In this document: piece after piece, positions 13,743-29,841 of the stretch | How the letters are laid out: the number at the start of each line of letters is the position of its first letter | Position numbering within the stretch: the first letter of the stretch is position 1 | Source of the DNA: Lingula anatina | Taxonomy: Eukaryota > Brachiopoda > Lingulata > Lingulida > Lingulidae | Direction of reading: 5' to 3' | DNA: 64,000 nt | NCBI RefSeq assembly: GCF_001039355.2 | Contig: NW_019774637.1 | Span: 330,927-394,926, forward strand | Program-made: the position numbers and the translations under genes | The notes under the pieces: model-generated | Seen by the model: the letters and a program-made list of their open reading frames with translations, nothing else | Database searches by the model: none | Told to the model about the DNA's origin: nothing

Positions 13743-16700
13743 CAATTTAAGTTAATTGAAACATTTAGTCAACCATTTAACAGTATTACAACAATTTCTA
13801 ACATGACTATGACAGTCTTCTTGCAGATCTTCTTAACCCAGTCTAGGTACATGTATATATCCATAACCCAGTCTAGGTATATATCTATAACCCAGTCTAG
13901 GTACACTCATAACCCAGTCTAGGTATACCATAACCATGTCTAGGTATACTATAACCCAGTCTAGGCATACCATAACCCAGTCTAGGCATACCATAACCCA
14001 GTCTAGGCATACCATAACCCAGTCTAGGTGTACCATAACCCAGTCTAGGTATACCATAACCCAGTCTAGGTATACCATAACCCAGTCTAGGTACACTCAT
14101 AACCCAGTCTAGGTACACTCATAACCCAGTCTAGGTACACTCATAACCCAGTCTAGGTACACCCATAACCCAGTCTAGGCTTACTTCTAACCCAGTCTAG
14201 CTGTAATACCTACTCTCTTGGTGACATCATACACAATAATGGCTGCAGATGCACCTCTGTAGTACATAGGAGCTAGTGCTCGGTACTGGTTGAAAGAGAA
14301 AAAATACTGGGTTTTTACTTTCATACTTAAGAAAAAACATGGGTAAAAATTGAGCTAAGACATATAAATTGTGTTCCAGAAGTTGTGTCACAGTCTGGAA
14401 CCATACCATGTAGCAACAGCAAGTACAGAGTTTTGCCATAAGCTAAAATATGTTTATCTTATCTTATTAATTATTCATTAATCCTAAATAAATTTCACCT
14501 TACATTTTATGATCTGACTGAAATGATCTAATTGTTTTGCTGACCCAAGATCACAGATAGGCATTTAGTAATCACATTTTCAATATTTTCAAGGCTGCTT
14601 ATTAGCTGAAGTCTGAAAATTTACAAATTAAGCTACAAGATGGAAAACAAATGTTTAAACTTATGACATGCAAGTTTTTACCCTCTCCTGTCCTGCCGTG
14701 TCCCAGATCTGGAACTTGACTGTCTGCTGGTCAACCACCAGAGTCTTGGTCATGAAGGAGGCCCTAGGGGAAAATGCAGACTGATTAATTTTAATCATTT
14801 CAACTCATGAAAGAATTCAAAATATCCTGGGGACCGTTTCATGAAGCTCTCGTTAGTTAGCAATTGATCGTTAGCCTCTCATTAATTAATTTAAGTAATG
14901 AGAGCTTTTCTGAAACAGGCCCCTGACTGCCTAAGGACATTTTGTAAATTTAAGAAACATAAACACTAGGCAAACAAATACATCTCAACTCCCATTCCCC
15001 CCTTTTCTCTAATACACAGCAGCATAATTTTGTTTTTATTTTGCCTAATTGACAGATATTAGCCAATAGCCAACTGTTACAAAGTTGACTTTACAAAATT
15101 AAATTAAAACAAATAAATAAAGAAAATAAAAAAACTCATATATTGCATATACATTAGAGAAACTACACTAACTAATATAAAAACAAGACCAAAAAATGTG
15201 ATTTATATGCATACACTCAGTAAATTGCTTTCAGCACAACATGCCGCATCCATATCTTAACACATCTTCAGTAAATCATTATGATCCACTTACCCTATAG
15301 TCATTTCTAGGCCTTGCTTGAAGGTATCAGATACAAATCTTAACACAATGCTAGATTTCCCTACCCCAGACTCCTGTAAGACAAAGTGAATTTTTACAAC
15401 AAGCCATATGCTGAAAACAAATCTAGTCATTTTTTCTGTTCAAGCTATACATGTATAAGGAGCATGATTACAAAAGAAGTAGGCAGAAATAGGTTATATG
15501 TAAATACTAGTGTTTATGATATGATGGTCAACCATATACACAGTCTACTGTACCATATGGTCTAGAGGCCCCACATCAGGAAGGGCCAAGTACTGAGTAT
15601 ATGGTTCAGTACAGCATGACTGGAGGGCACACAAACTTGGTAAACTATATAAGAGAAGGACCCACACAAGATCCCACACATATTTGGACATGCAAGAGTG
15701 CAGGGCGAAATATATGTACCTTTATACAAGACATAGGTCCCACAGTTGGGTCCACTGACGTGGTGTAACTCATGACCAACCTCACCCCCCACCATCAGAT
15801 GCACACACACATGCACACACACACACATGCACACACACACATGCACATACACACACACACTGATCAGTCACATATATTTGCACCATGGTAGTTGTCGAAA
15901 AGAAAAAATCCAAACATGATGCATGAATGGGAGTTTCACCACATCTGGGTGGCTTGTTCCTGACCTTGGCAGTGGTATTAGATAGATATGACAACAGTAT
16001 TCACAGAGCTGGGGTAGCGCTAACACTCGCCAATTTAGCCAAATGCTAAAACTGACCTAAATTGGCTAAAGAAAAAGGGCTTGATTTGATTTGTTTTAGC
16101 CAAATTATAACCATATTTGATAACAAATTGACAAAAATGTGATGATTTGGCTAAGCAAAAAAAATTGCTAGCGCTACCCCAGCAGAGGAATAGGCAACAT
16201 CCACACCTGATTCATACTTTGTATACACAGTTTATTATCATATGACCCAAAAGGTCCCTCTTTTGAGGTCCAAGTACATAGCATACATGTGTACTGTAAC
16301 ACTGACTTTGATGTTCTACAATACAACATATCAGCAGGATTAACTTCTATACTACAGTATGTAACTCTCACAGACCCTCAAGAACAACCATGTTGTATAT
16401 TAATTAGCAACAGCTAGCTCTATATAAGAGCATGATCTAATATCTGATGGCAATAACTTACTGTAGTCAGTCTTAGACAGTGTTAACACCTGCATCTAAG
16501 GCTCATATATTTCCACATACATGTACATGCAGAAGAATTCACAAAAATACCGACCCATTTCTTCAGTAGATAAAATGTTAATGAAAACCACCCCAAGGAA
16601 GTAAAAGCATATTAAACAACTACCGGGTACTGGGAAATCAACTATAAATAAGCTGTTAAATACCAATAAATACATGGACAAGGTAACTGTTACCCACAAG

Positions 16701-17083
16701 CCTAATTTTTGACCTGACTTGCCTTCCCTTTTGTTATAATATTCACCATTGCATGTAACAGGAACAAAGCTACCAGTACAGATACAGGTGCATAGCACTA
16801 CATGTACATAATACTGTACGTACAGTATGTAAACTTTAAAACGATAAAGCGACCTTAACGCCAATTAAATGATGCTTTTTGCTGAATACAGACGCATTAT
16901 TCATCCTTGTCATTACAAACGTCGAAACTGTGCACCTATTAGAATACTTTCAGGCACGATGTAAAATCAGTAATTTCCCAGCTTAATTTCGGACTCATTG
17001 ATCGATTATTTGATACTGAAAAACGTGAAACTTACCCCCAGTAAACACACTTTCACTTCTTTCACTGATGTTACTTCATACAT
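11157..17083 (-). CDS. Rab GTPase, Rab22/31-like (Rab5 subfamily)
   Basis: Small GTPase of endosomal membrane traffic. Exons in coding order: 17036-17083, 15294-15373, 14682-14763, 14214-14285, 13538-13661, 12226-12318, 11157-11257; phases agree and give 199 residues (human RAB22A has 194). Motifs: P-loop GESGVGKS, switch I Thr in TIGASFMTK, switch [16 protein letters not shown], guanine-specificity GNKSD and ETSAK, and a terminal CC. The last exon is short and charged ([11 protein letters not shown]). It is joined by using the donor A|GTAGGT at 12225; reading on past that donor gives a false stop after RCPERLGI and loses the prenylation site. The ATG starts [16 protein letters not shown]. 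The switch I region (KQGLEM before TIG) differs from the DPNINP of vertebrate Rab22. Rab22/31 fits better than Rab5 because of ASFMTK and [10 protein letters not shown]. Confidence 0.9.
11417..11705. mobile_element. Foldback/MITE-like element in Rab intron
   Basis: A strong inverted repeat (11461-11492 against 11618-11650) contains the palindromic core GTGCGCATGCGCA. Weaker inverted homology extends outward on both sides for about 45 bp. No coding capacity. Confidence 0.65.
11818..12105. mobile_element. MITE-like element with internal 25-bp tandem repeat
   Basis: Ends resemble each other in inverted orientation (CTATGTAGATTGA near the left; CTACATAGATTCA near the right). The left part holds about four copies of a 25-bp unit (11826-11922). 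The interior resembles the elements at 48551-48742 and 61391-61577 (shared AATCTGttcATCTGA and AGGCGTG). A fragment is also seen near 6550. It lies in a Rab intron. Confidence 0.6.
12480..12530. repeat. TTA/ATTA low-complexity tract
   Basis: TTATTATTATTA followed by ATTAATTAATTA and a T run, in a Rab intron. Confidence 0.75.
13683..13740. repeat. (AAT)n microsatellite
   Basis: About 19 uninterrupted AAT units starting about 20 bp from the acceptor side of Rab exon 13538-13661. Confidence 0.95.
13837..14203. repeat. 18-bp minisatellite in Rab intron
   Basis: About 20 tandem copies of an 18-bp unit, core ATAACCCAGTCTAGGTA, with variants in the last bases (TATACC, CATACC, ACACTC). The array ends some ten bases from the donor of Rab exon 14214-14285. 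Because the unit is a multiple of three, it creates long open but meaningless reading frames. Confidence 0.95.
15799..15861. repeat. (CA)n microsatellite
   Basis: CACACA runs interrupted by CATG, in Rab intron 1. Confidence 0.95.
16009..16182. mobile_element. MITE, CTGGGGTAGCGCTA family, copy 1
   Basis: Perfect 14-bp terminal inverted repeats CTGGGGTAGCGCTA / TAGCGCTACCCCAG, 174 bp in all, inside Rab intron 1. Related copies lie in the first intron of both FARS2 genes (47735-47906 and 60606-60732). Confidence 0.85.
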
Positions 17084-17640
17084 GGCTTATCTTCTCCTTA
17101 CTTGTTTCTTGCCTTGGTATGCCTTACTTCATAGTATAAATCATAACTAGCTTAGAGATAATATTCTAACTAACATCAGAGACTGATCACAAAGTCACGT
17201 TCTTGGTAAACAAACGTCATTTTCACATTCCGCCATTTTGTCCACAATTAGGTCATGGTGCTGTCATGTGACACCAATTGATTTGACCTCTGATAACCAT
17301 CCCTATCAGTTGAGACCCGCGGGAAAAGCTTTAAATCGTAATTTGATAAACATGGCCAAAACGGTCCATCTCTTTAATTTTTAAATACTTTACTCCTAAC
17401 TTTCTATGTATATATCGAATCAGGAATGAATAAAACCACGTTCGTTCACTTTTTCAAAAGTTTTACCTACTCAAGTTTCTGTACACAACGTGTACGTAGA
17501 ACATTTTCTATTTATTCCGATAACGTCTTTAAGTTCTGCCCGTGTATTATTAACCTTAAAGTTTAATAGTGAAATCTGCCCGACTTGGTCTTGCAAAATC
17601 TGAACAATACCCTTCTCTTTTTTTTATACATATATTTTCA

Positions 17641-17890
17641 CCTCCGCCAAGGAGGTCGTTTTCACCCCTGTTTGTTTGTTTGTTCGTTTGTCTGATATCA
17701 ACATAACTCAAAAAGTTTTGGACCGATTTTGATGAAAATTTCAGGAGCGGTCAGAAGTGGGCCAAGGAGCAGATAATTAGTTTTTGGTGGTGATCCGGAT
17801 CAATAACAAAAAATTTAGGAGTTAAACGGCATTGGATGGAGACTTTGCTGCCTTGGCGGAGGTCTGCGCTCTCCGAGTGCTTTTCTAGTT
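17641..17890 (+). mobile_element. CCTCCGCCAAGGAGG repeat, copy 1
   Basis: Begins CCTCCGCCAAGGAGG and carries near its end CCTTGGCGGAGG, i.e. inverted ends, followed by GTCTGCGCTCTCCGAGTGC and TTTTCTAGTT. The interior has TGTTTGTTTGTTTGTTCG and TTTTTGGTGGTGATCCGGATC. A second copy is at 53922-54193. From memory, similar repeats occur in other marine invertebrates; this was not searched here. Confidence 0.75.
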
Positions 17891-19541
17891 ACATATATGA
17901 CATTATTTTATCTCACAAAACTCAACTGTGGTATTAAATAAATAAATAAAATATAAGTTTTAAATCTAATATGTTTCTTCGGTTAATTTTTTAAATTCAT
18001 TTCATCATTTACAAAACTAAACTGTTAATAAATACATGTAAATAAATAACAGATAAGTTTTAAAACAATCTAATATTCGTTTATTTGGATTTTTTTATCG
18101 TTTTTATTTATTTCATCACTTTATTTTTTTTTACATTTGATTTTTCTTCGATATTCCTAACAGACCAAAATACTTATTCGTAAAACCAAGCATAAACAAA
18201 AAGTACACGTGTAAATATATACAAAAGAAGTGTAAATTATGAAGAAAACAGGTTTTACATATGGGGGGTCAATTCTGAGTATGTATAATCAACCCTAAAG
18301 AGTCTATCTCCCTCTTCTAGCTCAAGTCAAATTTTTTCAGATAACACCAACACTTTCATGTTTGACATTTTTATTTATTTTACTTATATTGACCAAAGTT
18401 TCACTAGACATACACATTTACATATACAACATCACATTTCAATATGAAAGGCTTTGACATTCAGTTTACAGCACACTTTAAATACAAAAACAAAATAATC
18501 ACTATCAATGTGCATTATGAAGTGTAACACACTAATATGATATAAATGATATATCTGAATAAGTACAAAAATACCACTAACTGTATTCATAGCTCTACTA
18601 TCAAACTATGTACAATGAATGTTCTAAACCATATGCAAGATTTTCATTGAAGGGAATTCTTACATCACCTTGGTCACTTATTATATAATGTAAACTTTGC
18701 ATCAAAATTGTCTTAAAAGCAAAAAAGTTAATTTTTTGCAAGCAAAAATTCTTGATCTCAAAACAAAGTAATATGTTGCCTTAAGATATATCTCCAATGT
18801 ACAAAATCATTATACCAGCCAAGCACATTTGCTACTATAAACCTTTCTTATTTTAAGATTAATATCAATGACTGAATTATGTTTAACATAAAAATGTCAT
18901 AAATTTCACTACTTCAAAACTCTACTTTCACAGACTTCCACATACAGTTACAGTAAAACAACTGTTTATGAAAATCCAAAATAATTCAATATATGCATTT
19001 TCCCCCTTTTGGACCAGTATTTACATAAAAATAAAACAATGTCATGGCCAAACAATATCTTACATGTGGCTGTGAGATTCTTTGAGAAGTATTAACTGAC
19101 CACAAAAAGAGAGAACTTTTTTTAAAATTCACTACCCCTTTATTGCTGGTGTGTTCTCCACGAGAAAATGCTGCAATGGTATTCTAGCACATACTGTCAA
19201 ATATTATTTACAATATTTCTAGCATTTGATCAAGGTTTTGAAAAAGACCAGGATAAGCAAAGTTTGATCATCCCCTATTACAGTGGGCAATAAATGCATT
19301 TACTAATAAGACTGTAAGATATTTACCATTACATTGCACTCAAGCAGCACACTTTTTCACAAAAACAGAATTATTGTCAATGTTCCGCCCATTTGTTGAA
19401 TTTAACAGATTTCCCCATTTTTAAGTACCAACAGCAAGGATCATCAAGGAATTAACTCCATATGTCAAAAAGCATAGGAAATCTTTCATTTAAATTGTAC
19501 TGGAACAGCAGGAACTCAAAGCTGAGGGTCAAAGTTCATAA
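17891..19541. other. Gene-free AT-rich interval
   Basis: AT-rich, frequent stops in all frames. Between the Rab 5' end (plus the repeat at 17641) and the SS18 stop codon. The part nearest 19541 is probably SS18 3' UTR, which runs toward lower coordinates. No other feature recognised. Confidence 0.5.
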
Positions 19542-20326
19542 CTAAAATTGGCCTTGGTTGAAACCAAAATTACCTGGCTGACTCCCTTGCATCTGGTTAC
19601 CTCCCATTTGACCTTGTCCCATGTTCCCTCCCATCTGTCCTTGACCCATGTTTCCTCCCATCTGACCTTGACCCATATTCCCTCCCATTTGACCTTGACC
19701 CATGCTAGTGGGCATTTGACCTTGTGGCATTTGACCCATCTGTCCTCCAATACCACTGCCCATCTGGCCTTGCATCTGTCCACTCATCATGGGGTTTGTC
19801 ATTTGCCCCTGAGAGGAAGGTGGACCCATAGGGCCCTGTTGTGACATCTGACCTCCCATCTGACCTTGTGGGACCTGGTTTCCCATCTGTCCTCCCATGG
19901 ATCCTCCCATCTGAGACTGACTCATCTGGCCCCCTCCCATCTGTGAGATCTGACCTCCCATCTGACCTTGGGACATTGAACTCATCTGACCTCCCATTTG
20001 GCCTTGGTTCATTTGACTTCCACCCATTTGACCTTGACCCATTTGCATCTGGGGGCTGCCCATCTGAGGGTTCCCCATTGGTCCTTGCTGTCGAAATCCC
20101 ATACCAAACCCCCTCTGCTGTTGTTGTGGTTGCTGTTGCTGCTGCTGTTGTTGGTAGCCTCCAAATTGATTCTGTGGCATGTTCTGCTGTGAAAAGTTCC
20201 CCTGGTGTTGCTGTTGTTGTGGAAAACCTTGCTGTTGTTGCTGCTGGTTGAATTGTTGATTACCAAACTGTTGCTGGGGCTGCTGCTGAAATCCTTGCTG
20301 AGATTGCTGCTGTCCGAAATTTTGAC
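19542..20326 (-). other. SS18: Second copy of the SS18 last exon (probable assembly duplicate)
   Basis: Encodes the same 261-residue Q/G/M-rich SS18 C-terminus as 21041-21825 and ends at the same TAG. It lies in the 1498-bp duplicated block beyond the N at 20816. Whichever copy is kept, the predicted SS18 protein is the same. Confidence 0.85.
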
Positions 20327-21040
20327 CTTAAAAAACAAAGCCAATACTATAGTCTAGCTTACTTTTACTTTTTTAATATACAAACTCAACTGTTAATCAA
20401 TATTTCTAATTTTAATCAGGGTAATTGCTTTATGTTTCTATCACTTCCTATATGAGATACAGATCAGATTTAGAAGGTTGTTTGTTACATACACTAATTC
20501 ACCTTTAAATTTTTTACAAGGTAAAAGGTCAAGCAAACCTAGATATCTATCTTTTGTATTCAGTTTAATACAAATAAAATTGTATACACATACTTCAATA
20601 TAGTCACTTTCAAAAAGCACCTTTACATAATATAAACATTTTATAGCGATAAATGCATGGTTTGGTCTCATCTGATTTCCCATTGGCATTTGGCCCCTTT
20701 GCACAGAACCTACATTGTATAAGGTTAAAGTCAAAGAAATATTGGTAAAATCAGTACTGAAGACATGGTACCTGGAAGTAATTATGTCAACAAAAAGTAA
20801 GCAAATAATATCTCANGATATTTACCATTACATTGCACTCAAGCAGCACACTTTTTCACAAAAACAGAATTATTGTCAATGTTCCGCCCATTTGTTGAAT
20901 TTAACAGATTTCCCCATTTTTAAGTACCAACAGCAAGGATCATCAAGGAATTAACTCCATATGTCAAAAAGCATAGGAAATCTTTCATTTAAATTGTACT
21001 GGAACAGCAGGAACTCAAAGCTGAGGGTCAAAGTTCATAA

Positions 21041-24000
21041 CTAAAATTGGCCTTGGTTGAAACCAAAATTACCTGGCTGACTCCCTTGCATCTGGTTACC
21101 TCCCATTTGACCTTGTCCCATGTTCCCTCCCATCTGTCCTTGACCCATGTTTCCTCCCATCTGACCTTGACCCATATTCCCTCCCATTTGACCTTGACCC
21201 ATGCTAGTGGGCATTTGACCTTGTGGCATTTGACCCATCTGTCCTCCAATACCACTGCCCATCTGGCCTTGCATCTGTCCACTCATCATGGGGTTTGTCA
21301 TTTGCCCCTGAGAGGAAGGTGGACCCATAGGGCCCTGTTGTGACATCTGACCTCCCATCTGACCTTGTGGGACCTGGTTTCCCATCTGTCCTCCCATGGA
21401 TCCTCCCATCTGAGACTGACTCATCTGGCCCCCTCCCATCTGTGAGATCTGACCTCCCATCTGACCTTGGGACATTGAACTCATCTGACCTCCCATTTGG
21501 CCTTGGTTCATTTGACTTCCACCCATTTGACCTTGACCCATTTGCATCTGGGGGCTGCCCATCTGAGGGTTCCCCATTGGTCCTTGCTGTCGAAATCCCA
21601 TACCAAACCCCCTCTGCTGTTGTTGTGGTTGCTGTTGCTGCTGCTGTTGTTGGTAGCCTCCAAATTGATTCTGTGGCATGTTCTGCTGTGAAAAGTTCCC
21701 CTGGTGTTGCTGTTGTTGTGGAAAACCTTGCTGTTGTTGCTGCTGGTTGAATTGTTGATTACCAAACTGTTGCTGGGGCTGCTGCTGAAATCCTTGCTGA
21801 GATTGCTGCTGTCCGAAATTTTGACCTTAAAAAACAAAGCCAATACTATAGTCTAGCTTACTTTTACTTTTTTAATATACAAACTCAACTGTTAATCAAT
21901 ATTTCTAATTTTAATCAGGGTAATTGCTTTATGTTTCTATCACTTCCTATATGAGATACAGATCAGATTTAGAAGGTTGTTTGTTACATACACTAATTCA
22001 CCTTTAAATTTTTTACAAGGTAAAAGGTCAAGCAAACCTAGATATCTATCTTTTGTATTCAGTTTAATACAAATAAAATTATATACACATACTTCAATAT
22101 AGTCACTTTCAAAAAGCACCTTTACATAATATAAACATTTTATAGCGATAAATGCATGGTTTAGTCTCATCTGATTTCCCATTGGCATTTGGCCCCTTTG
22201 CACAGAACCTACATTGTATAAGGTTAAAGTCAAAGAAATATTGGTAAAATCAGTACTGAAGACATGGTACCTGGAAGTAATTATGTCAACAAAAAGTAAG
22301 CAAATAATATCTCACATCAACAAAGTTTAGGCCAAGAAATAAAACAGTACTGTTTCTCAGGATCCTGTCATAATTTTTTTGCACAAAAAAGACACCTGCT
22401 TCTAATAGCAGTTAAACTCTTTCAGAGCCAAAAAAATCCTGAGAAACAAAAATATTTTTTCTGTGGCCTTACCTTGGTTATACGGACCACTTGGTGGGGG
22501 CATTGCTCCTCTCTGACTCATCATCTGGTTATTTTGGCTGCTCTGTGACATCATCATGGGATTTCCACCTTGTGACATCATAGACTGCTGTCCCATCTGT
22601 TGTGACATCATACGTTGCTGCTGTGACATCACAGGCTGTTGCTGGTAACCCCCTTGCGGTTGTGGTTGCGGCTGCTGCTGTGGGCCCATGTTACCGTAAG
22701 AACCGCCCTGCATCCCCCCTTGTTGTGGCATCTGACCACCTGCCATCATACCTGGAGATGTGGTAAAATTCTTTGCCTTTGATTGCACAGGCTGAATTTT
22801 GCCTAAAACATATTTGGGGTCTGGTGGATTTATTCTACTAGTGCTACTTCTACATGGATAGCCCCTTGATGATCTCATCTCAACCATTAAAACACATCCA
22901 TGGTAGAAGGGTTAAATATATATGATATACTGGACAATGTAACAGTGAGACTTAGGCTGAGTTAGCAGTTTGCTCCCCCATTTTCATCATAATTTTTTTT
23001 TTAGAATGAAACTTACATTAATGAAAGAACAAAGTTAATTCCAGTGAAATGATGTATTTTACAACTATGAAGATTGGATGTAGTAAGAGGAATACAGTTA
23101 TTGCTACAAAACGATAATGTAAAGCTCCTGTGCCCACTACCTAAGTCTACACACAAAAACTGATGAAAACAAATGAAGTCACATCATAAACAAGTGTACT
23201 GTTTAAAGCATTAGAAATTAGTAACCCACGCCTCCTAACAAACTGAACAAAAGAAAAAAAAAATTAACCAACTGAAAAGAAAAAAGCAATTTACCTCCTC
23301 CGTTACCTTGTGGCATGATATTCGGTTGACCTCCCATAGGGCGATTAAATCCTGGCTGCCCTACCATTGGTTGGTTTGGTCTCATCTGATTTCCCATTGG
23401 CATCTGGCCCCTTTGCACAGAACCTACATTGTATGAGGTTAAAGTCAAAGAAATATTGGTAAAGTACCAACAGACTAGCAAACTCATTATTTTGAATATT
23501 ATTTTAGGAATGTTTTTACCACTTTCACCCTTTTTAATAGCGCTTATCTTAGGTGGAGGGGAAAAAGGGTATTTTCTATCGTCACAGACTTGTATACTGA
23601 TACAATTAAAATATAACAACACAGAAAAGATGGAATGAATTTTTTGCACCTAACCCATTCAACAACATACAATTTAACCAGTTATCCAAGAATGTCAGGT
23701 GCTTATTAATTCCAGTTAAATTAAGCGTTTTCACCATATCTCCATACTTACTGTCCATCATGCCTTGCTGCATCTGATTGCCTGGCATTCTCATCTGTGG
23801 ATTGTTGGCCTGGCCTGGAGCCTGAATTAGTTGCATAATACGTTAAGAACTATCATGATCAATAAAATTAAAGGGGAAAAGAAGTTGTCCATATGGTGGT
23901 ATCAGTTTTGACTTTTTTCTTTTAAGGGCAGGGGGGCTAAGCTGTAAGCTAATACAGTTGTGAATGCTGCCTTGAAAATTTTCATCATTAACTTTTGCTA

Positions 24001-26146
24001 TGAGATATATTACTAGGGGTATGTCTATTTTACTTAAACCTTAAGTTTTAAAATCATGTCACTTACTGGTAAAAGAGCCTGGACATTTTGGTTGGAGTCT
24101 GCTATTGTGGCAAGGTAGACCAGGTTTCTGTGGAGCATTTGTTGGTACCTGGAAGTATGTTAAACAGCAAACAACTTTCACAGCAATATATGTGTTTCTT
24201 CTATTTGAAAGAGTGTCAAAAATCAAAATTTTCCTTACTCAGATGAAGTTAAAATATAAGAAAGAGAATACCGAAAAAATTTTGCCGATGCAAAACTTTC
24301 AGCCCATAAATCTGACTATTTACTTACTGCACACATTCTGCTGCCTTCCCTTTATTCTGGTAGTCAATTATGGCTTGGATTAACTGGTTGTTTTCATCTA
24401 GCATCTATAAAGAAAAGGAGATTGCACACACGCTCGGCTGTCACCTTGATTGGATAGTAAACGATTGTCATAAAATCGCTAAATGATATTAAAACCGGGT
24501 GCATAAACTTGAAAACCACCTAGGACAACCTTGGACTACCACATTAATCCAATACAATGCAAAAATAAACTATAACAAGTGGTTAAAGCCTTCAAACCGA
24601 ATGTCGTAAAGTCCCCATATACCTCCATAGAGACAATAAAATAGAATGAGCTTGTGAAACAAAACTGAACCATTTTCAACATAATAATCGAAATAAAATA
24701 CTGCCGGGCATCGGAGCAGCCTAAAACTTGGCACACTTACCGCAAATACTGCAGGCTACATCATCCCGTCACTCGTTTGTAAATTCCGTGCATGGCATAC
24801 GCTGTAAATCAAAATTCCACCTCTGATGTTTAAGTTGGTCCTCTCTAACCTACCATTACGAAAAAGAAGCCATGCCATTGGACAATGTGACCTCTGCGGT
24901 TACGTCATTTCCTGAATTGGATTGTTGAGAGGGCCAACTTAAACATCAGAGGTGGAATTTTGATTTACAGCATATGCCATGCACGGAATTTACAAACGAG
25001 CGACGGGATGATGTAGCCTGCAGTATTTGCGGTAAGCAAATTCCACCTCTGATGTTTAAGTTGGTCCTCTCTAACCTACCATTACGAAAAAGAAGCCATG
25101 CCATTGGACAATGTGACCTCTGCGGTTACGTCATTTCCTGAATTGGATTGTTGAGAGGGCCAACTTAAACATCAGAGGTGGAATTTTGATATACAGCATA
25201 TGCCATGCACGGAATTTACAAACGAGCGACGGGATGATGTAGCCTGCAGTATTTGCGGTAAGCGTGTCAAGTTTTAGGCCGCTCCGATGCCCGGCAGTAT
25301 TTTATTTCGATAATTATGTTGAAAATGGTTCAGTTTTGTTTCACAAGCTCATTCTATTTTATTGTCTCTATGGAGGTATATGGGGACTTTACGACATTCG
25401 GTTTGAAGGCTTTAACCACTTGTTATAGTTTATTTTTGCATTGTATTGGATTAATGTGGTAGTCCAAGGTTGTCCTAGGTGGTTTTCAAGTTTATGCACC
25501 CGGTTTTAATATCATTTAGCGATTTTATGACAATCGTTTACTATCCAATCAAGGTGACAGCCGAGCATGATTGCACACAGATCCAGCTGACATCTCACAC
25601 AAACTACATGTACATACAGAATATATACTAATGAAAAGTATGCCTTACATGATAAAAAACTTGTATAATCGGTTTGACTTGGCCAAATTATGAGTTTCTA
25701 GTCCTTCTTGTTTATTTCGCCATTATACTGAATTATCCTTATAATGAAAATGTAGATATAAGTAGTATACGAGAGTGGAAAGTGAATCAAAAACTAAAAA
25801 CAAATGGAAAACTAGGACTAACTAGAAAGTAGAAAGTAGCCCATAACTTCACAAATCTCTCTGTCAATCGGGCCAATTTTAAATTATATATTTGATTTTA
25901 AATCAATGCCGTTCTAGAGTCAAATCTGTATGCTCAACAAAAGGGCAGATTCAATAAAACAGTCGGAAAACGGAAAAACAGTCTATGTTAGTGAATGACA
26001 TGTGTTCTCAATGCAATCCAGGTCACATCTCTCTGTTGAACAAAACCTTTGTTCCACATGTTAAATGAACATACCTTCTGAATTGTTGCAGGATTCGGGG
26101 TTGGCTTTCCTGCCCTTTGATGCTGGGGAACAAATGCCAACGACAT
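21041..26146 (-). CDS. SS18: SS18 / SS18L1 orthologue, BAF (SWI/SNF) subunit
   Basis: Nuclear coactivator subunit of the BAF remodelling complex. Exons in coding order: 26075-26146, 24328-24404, 24067-24148, 23752-23821, 23295-23423, 22473-22751, 21041-21825 (duplicate at 19542-20326); phases agree and give 497 residues. The N-terminal SNH domain (about residues 1-80) is clear: MSLAFVPQHQR, TIQKMLDENNQLIQAI, YQQMLHRNLVYLATIA followed by DSNQN. The remainder is low-complexity: Q, G, M and P rich, with poly-Q stretches and many MGGxMGQGQ-type repeats, in place of the QPGY domain of vertebrate SS18. Vertebrates have two paralogues (SS18, SS18L1); here one gene is seen. It starts 331 bp from, and divergent to, PSMA7. 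Long antisense open frames over the last exon are compositional shadows. Confidence 0.95.
22154..22250 (-). repeat. Partial copy of an SS18 exon inside the next intron
   Basis: Repeats the acceptor and first 57 or so bases of exon 23295-23423 (coding SVQRGQMPMGNQMR) plus about 40 bp of upstream intron; also present in the duplicate block at 20655-20751. The frame after MR diverges and no donor follows, so it is probably an inert exon fragment. Confidence 0.7.
24420..25579. mobile_element. Foldback transposon-like palindrome in SS18 intron 1
   Basis: Arms of about 310 bp (24431-24740 and about 25260-25568) are near-perfect inverted repeats. The centre holds two direct copies of a smaller palindrome built on AATTCCACCTCTGATG / CATCAGAGGTGGAATT. 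The whole is flanked by an 11-bp direct repeat GATTGCACACA (24420-24430 and 25569-25579), a likely target-site duplication. Long terminal inverted repeats with a 9-11 bp duplication are typical of Mutator-like elements; no transposase is encoded. Confidence 0.8.

Positions 26147-29841
<3,695 letters not shown>

Larger units (their letters stand above)
19318..22314. repeat. 1498-bp direct duplication joined by a single N
   Basis: 19318-20815 and 20817-22314 are the same length and nearly identical. I noticed only isolated base differences, e.g. the codon read Pro in one copy and Leu in the other at MR(P/L)NHAF. The lone N at 20816 is exactly the junction. This is best read as two overlapping contig ends or two alleles placed end to end, not a biological tandem duplication. 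Confidence 0.9.

Noticed and set aside
13833-14118. Repeat protein reading [14 protein letters not shown] and similar in several frames
   Set aside because: Shadow of the 18-bp minisatellite: any unit that is a multiple of three stays open. It is inside a Rab intron.
13837-14203. CRISPR-like array
   Set aside because: Units are contiguous with no unique spacers, in a eukaryotic intron.
15562-15994. Minus-strand frames with [11 protein letters not shown] repeats
   Set aside because: Translation of a CA microsatellite in a Rab intron.
16496-16864. 122-codon minus-strand frame in Rab intron 1
   Set aside because: Composition like surrounding intron, no recognised domain, and it lies between two well-supported Rab exons on the same strand.
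19548-20251. Plus-strand open frames over the SS18 last exon (and the copies at 21047-21750)
   Set aside because: Antisense of the low-complexity Q/G/M-rich SS18 exon; no splice or start context and no homology.
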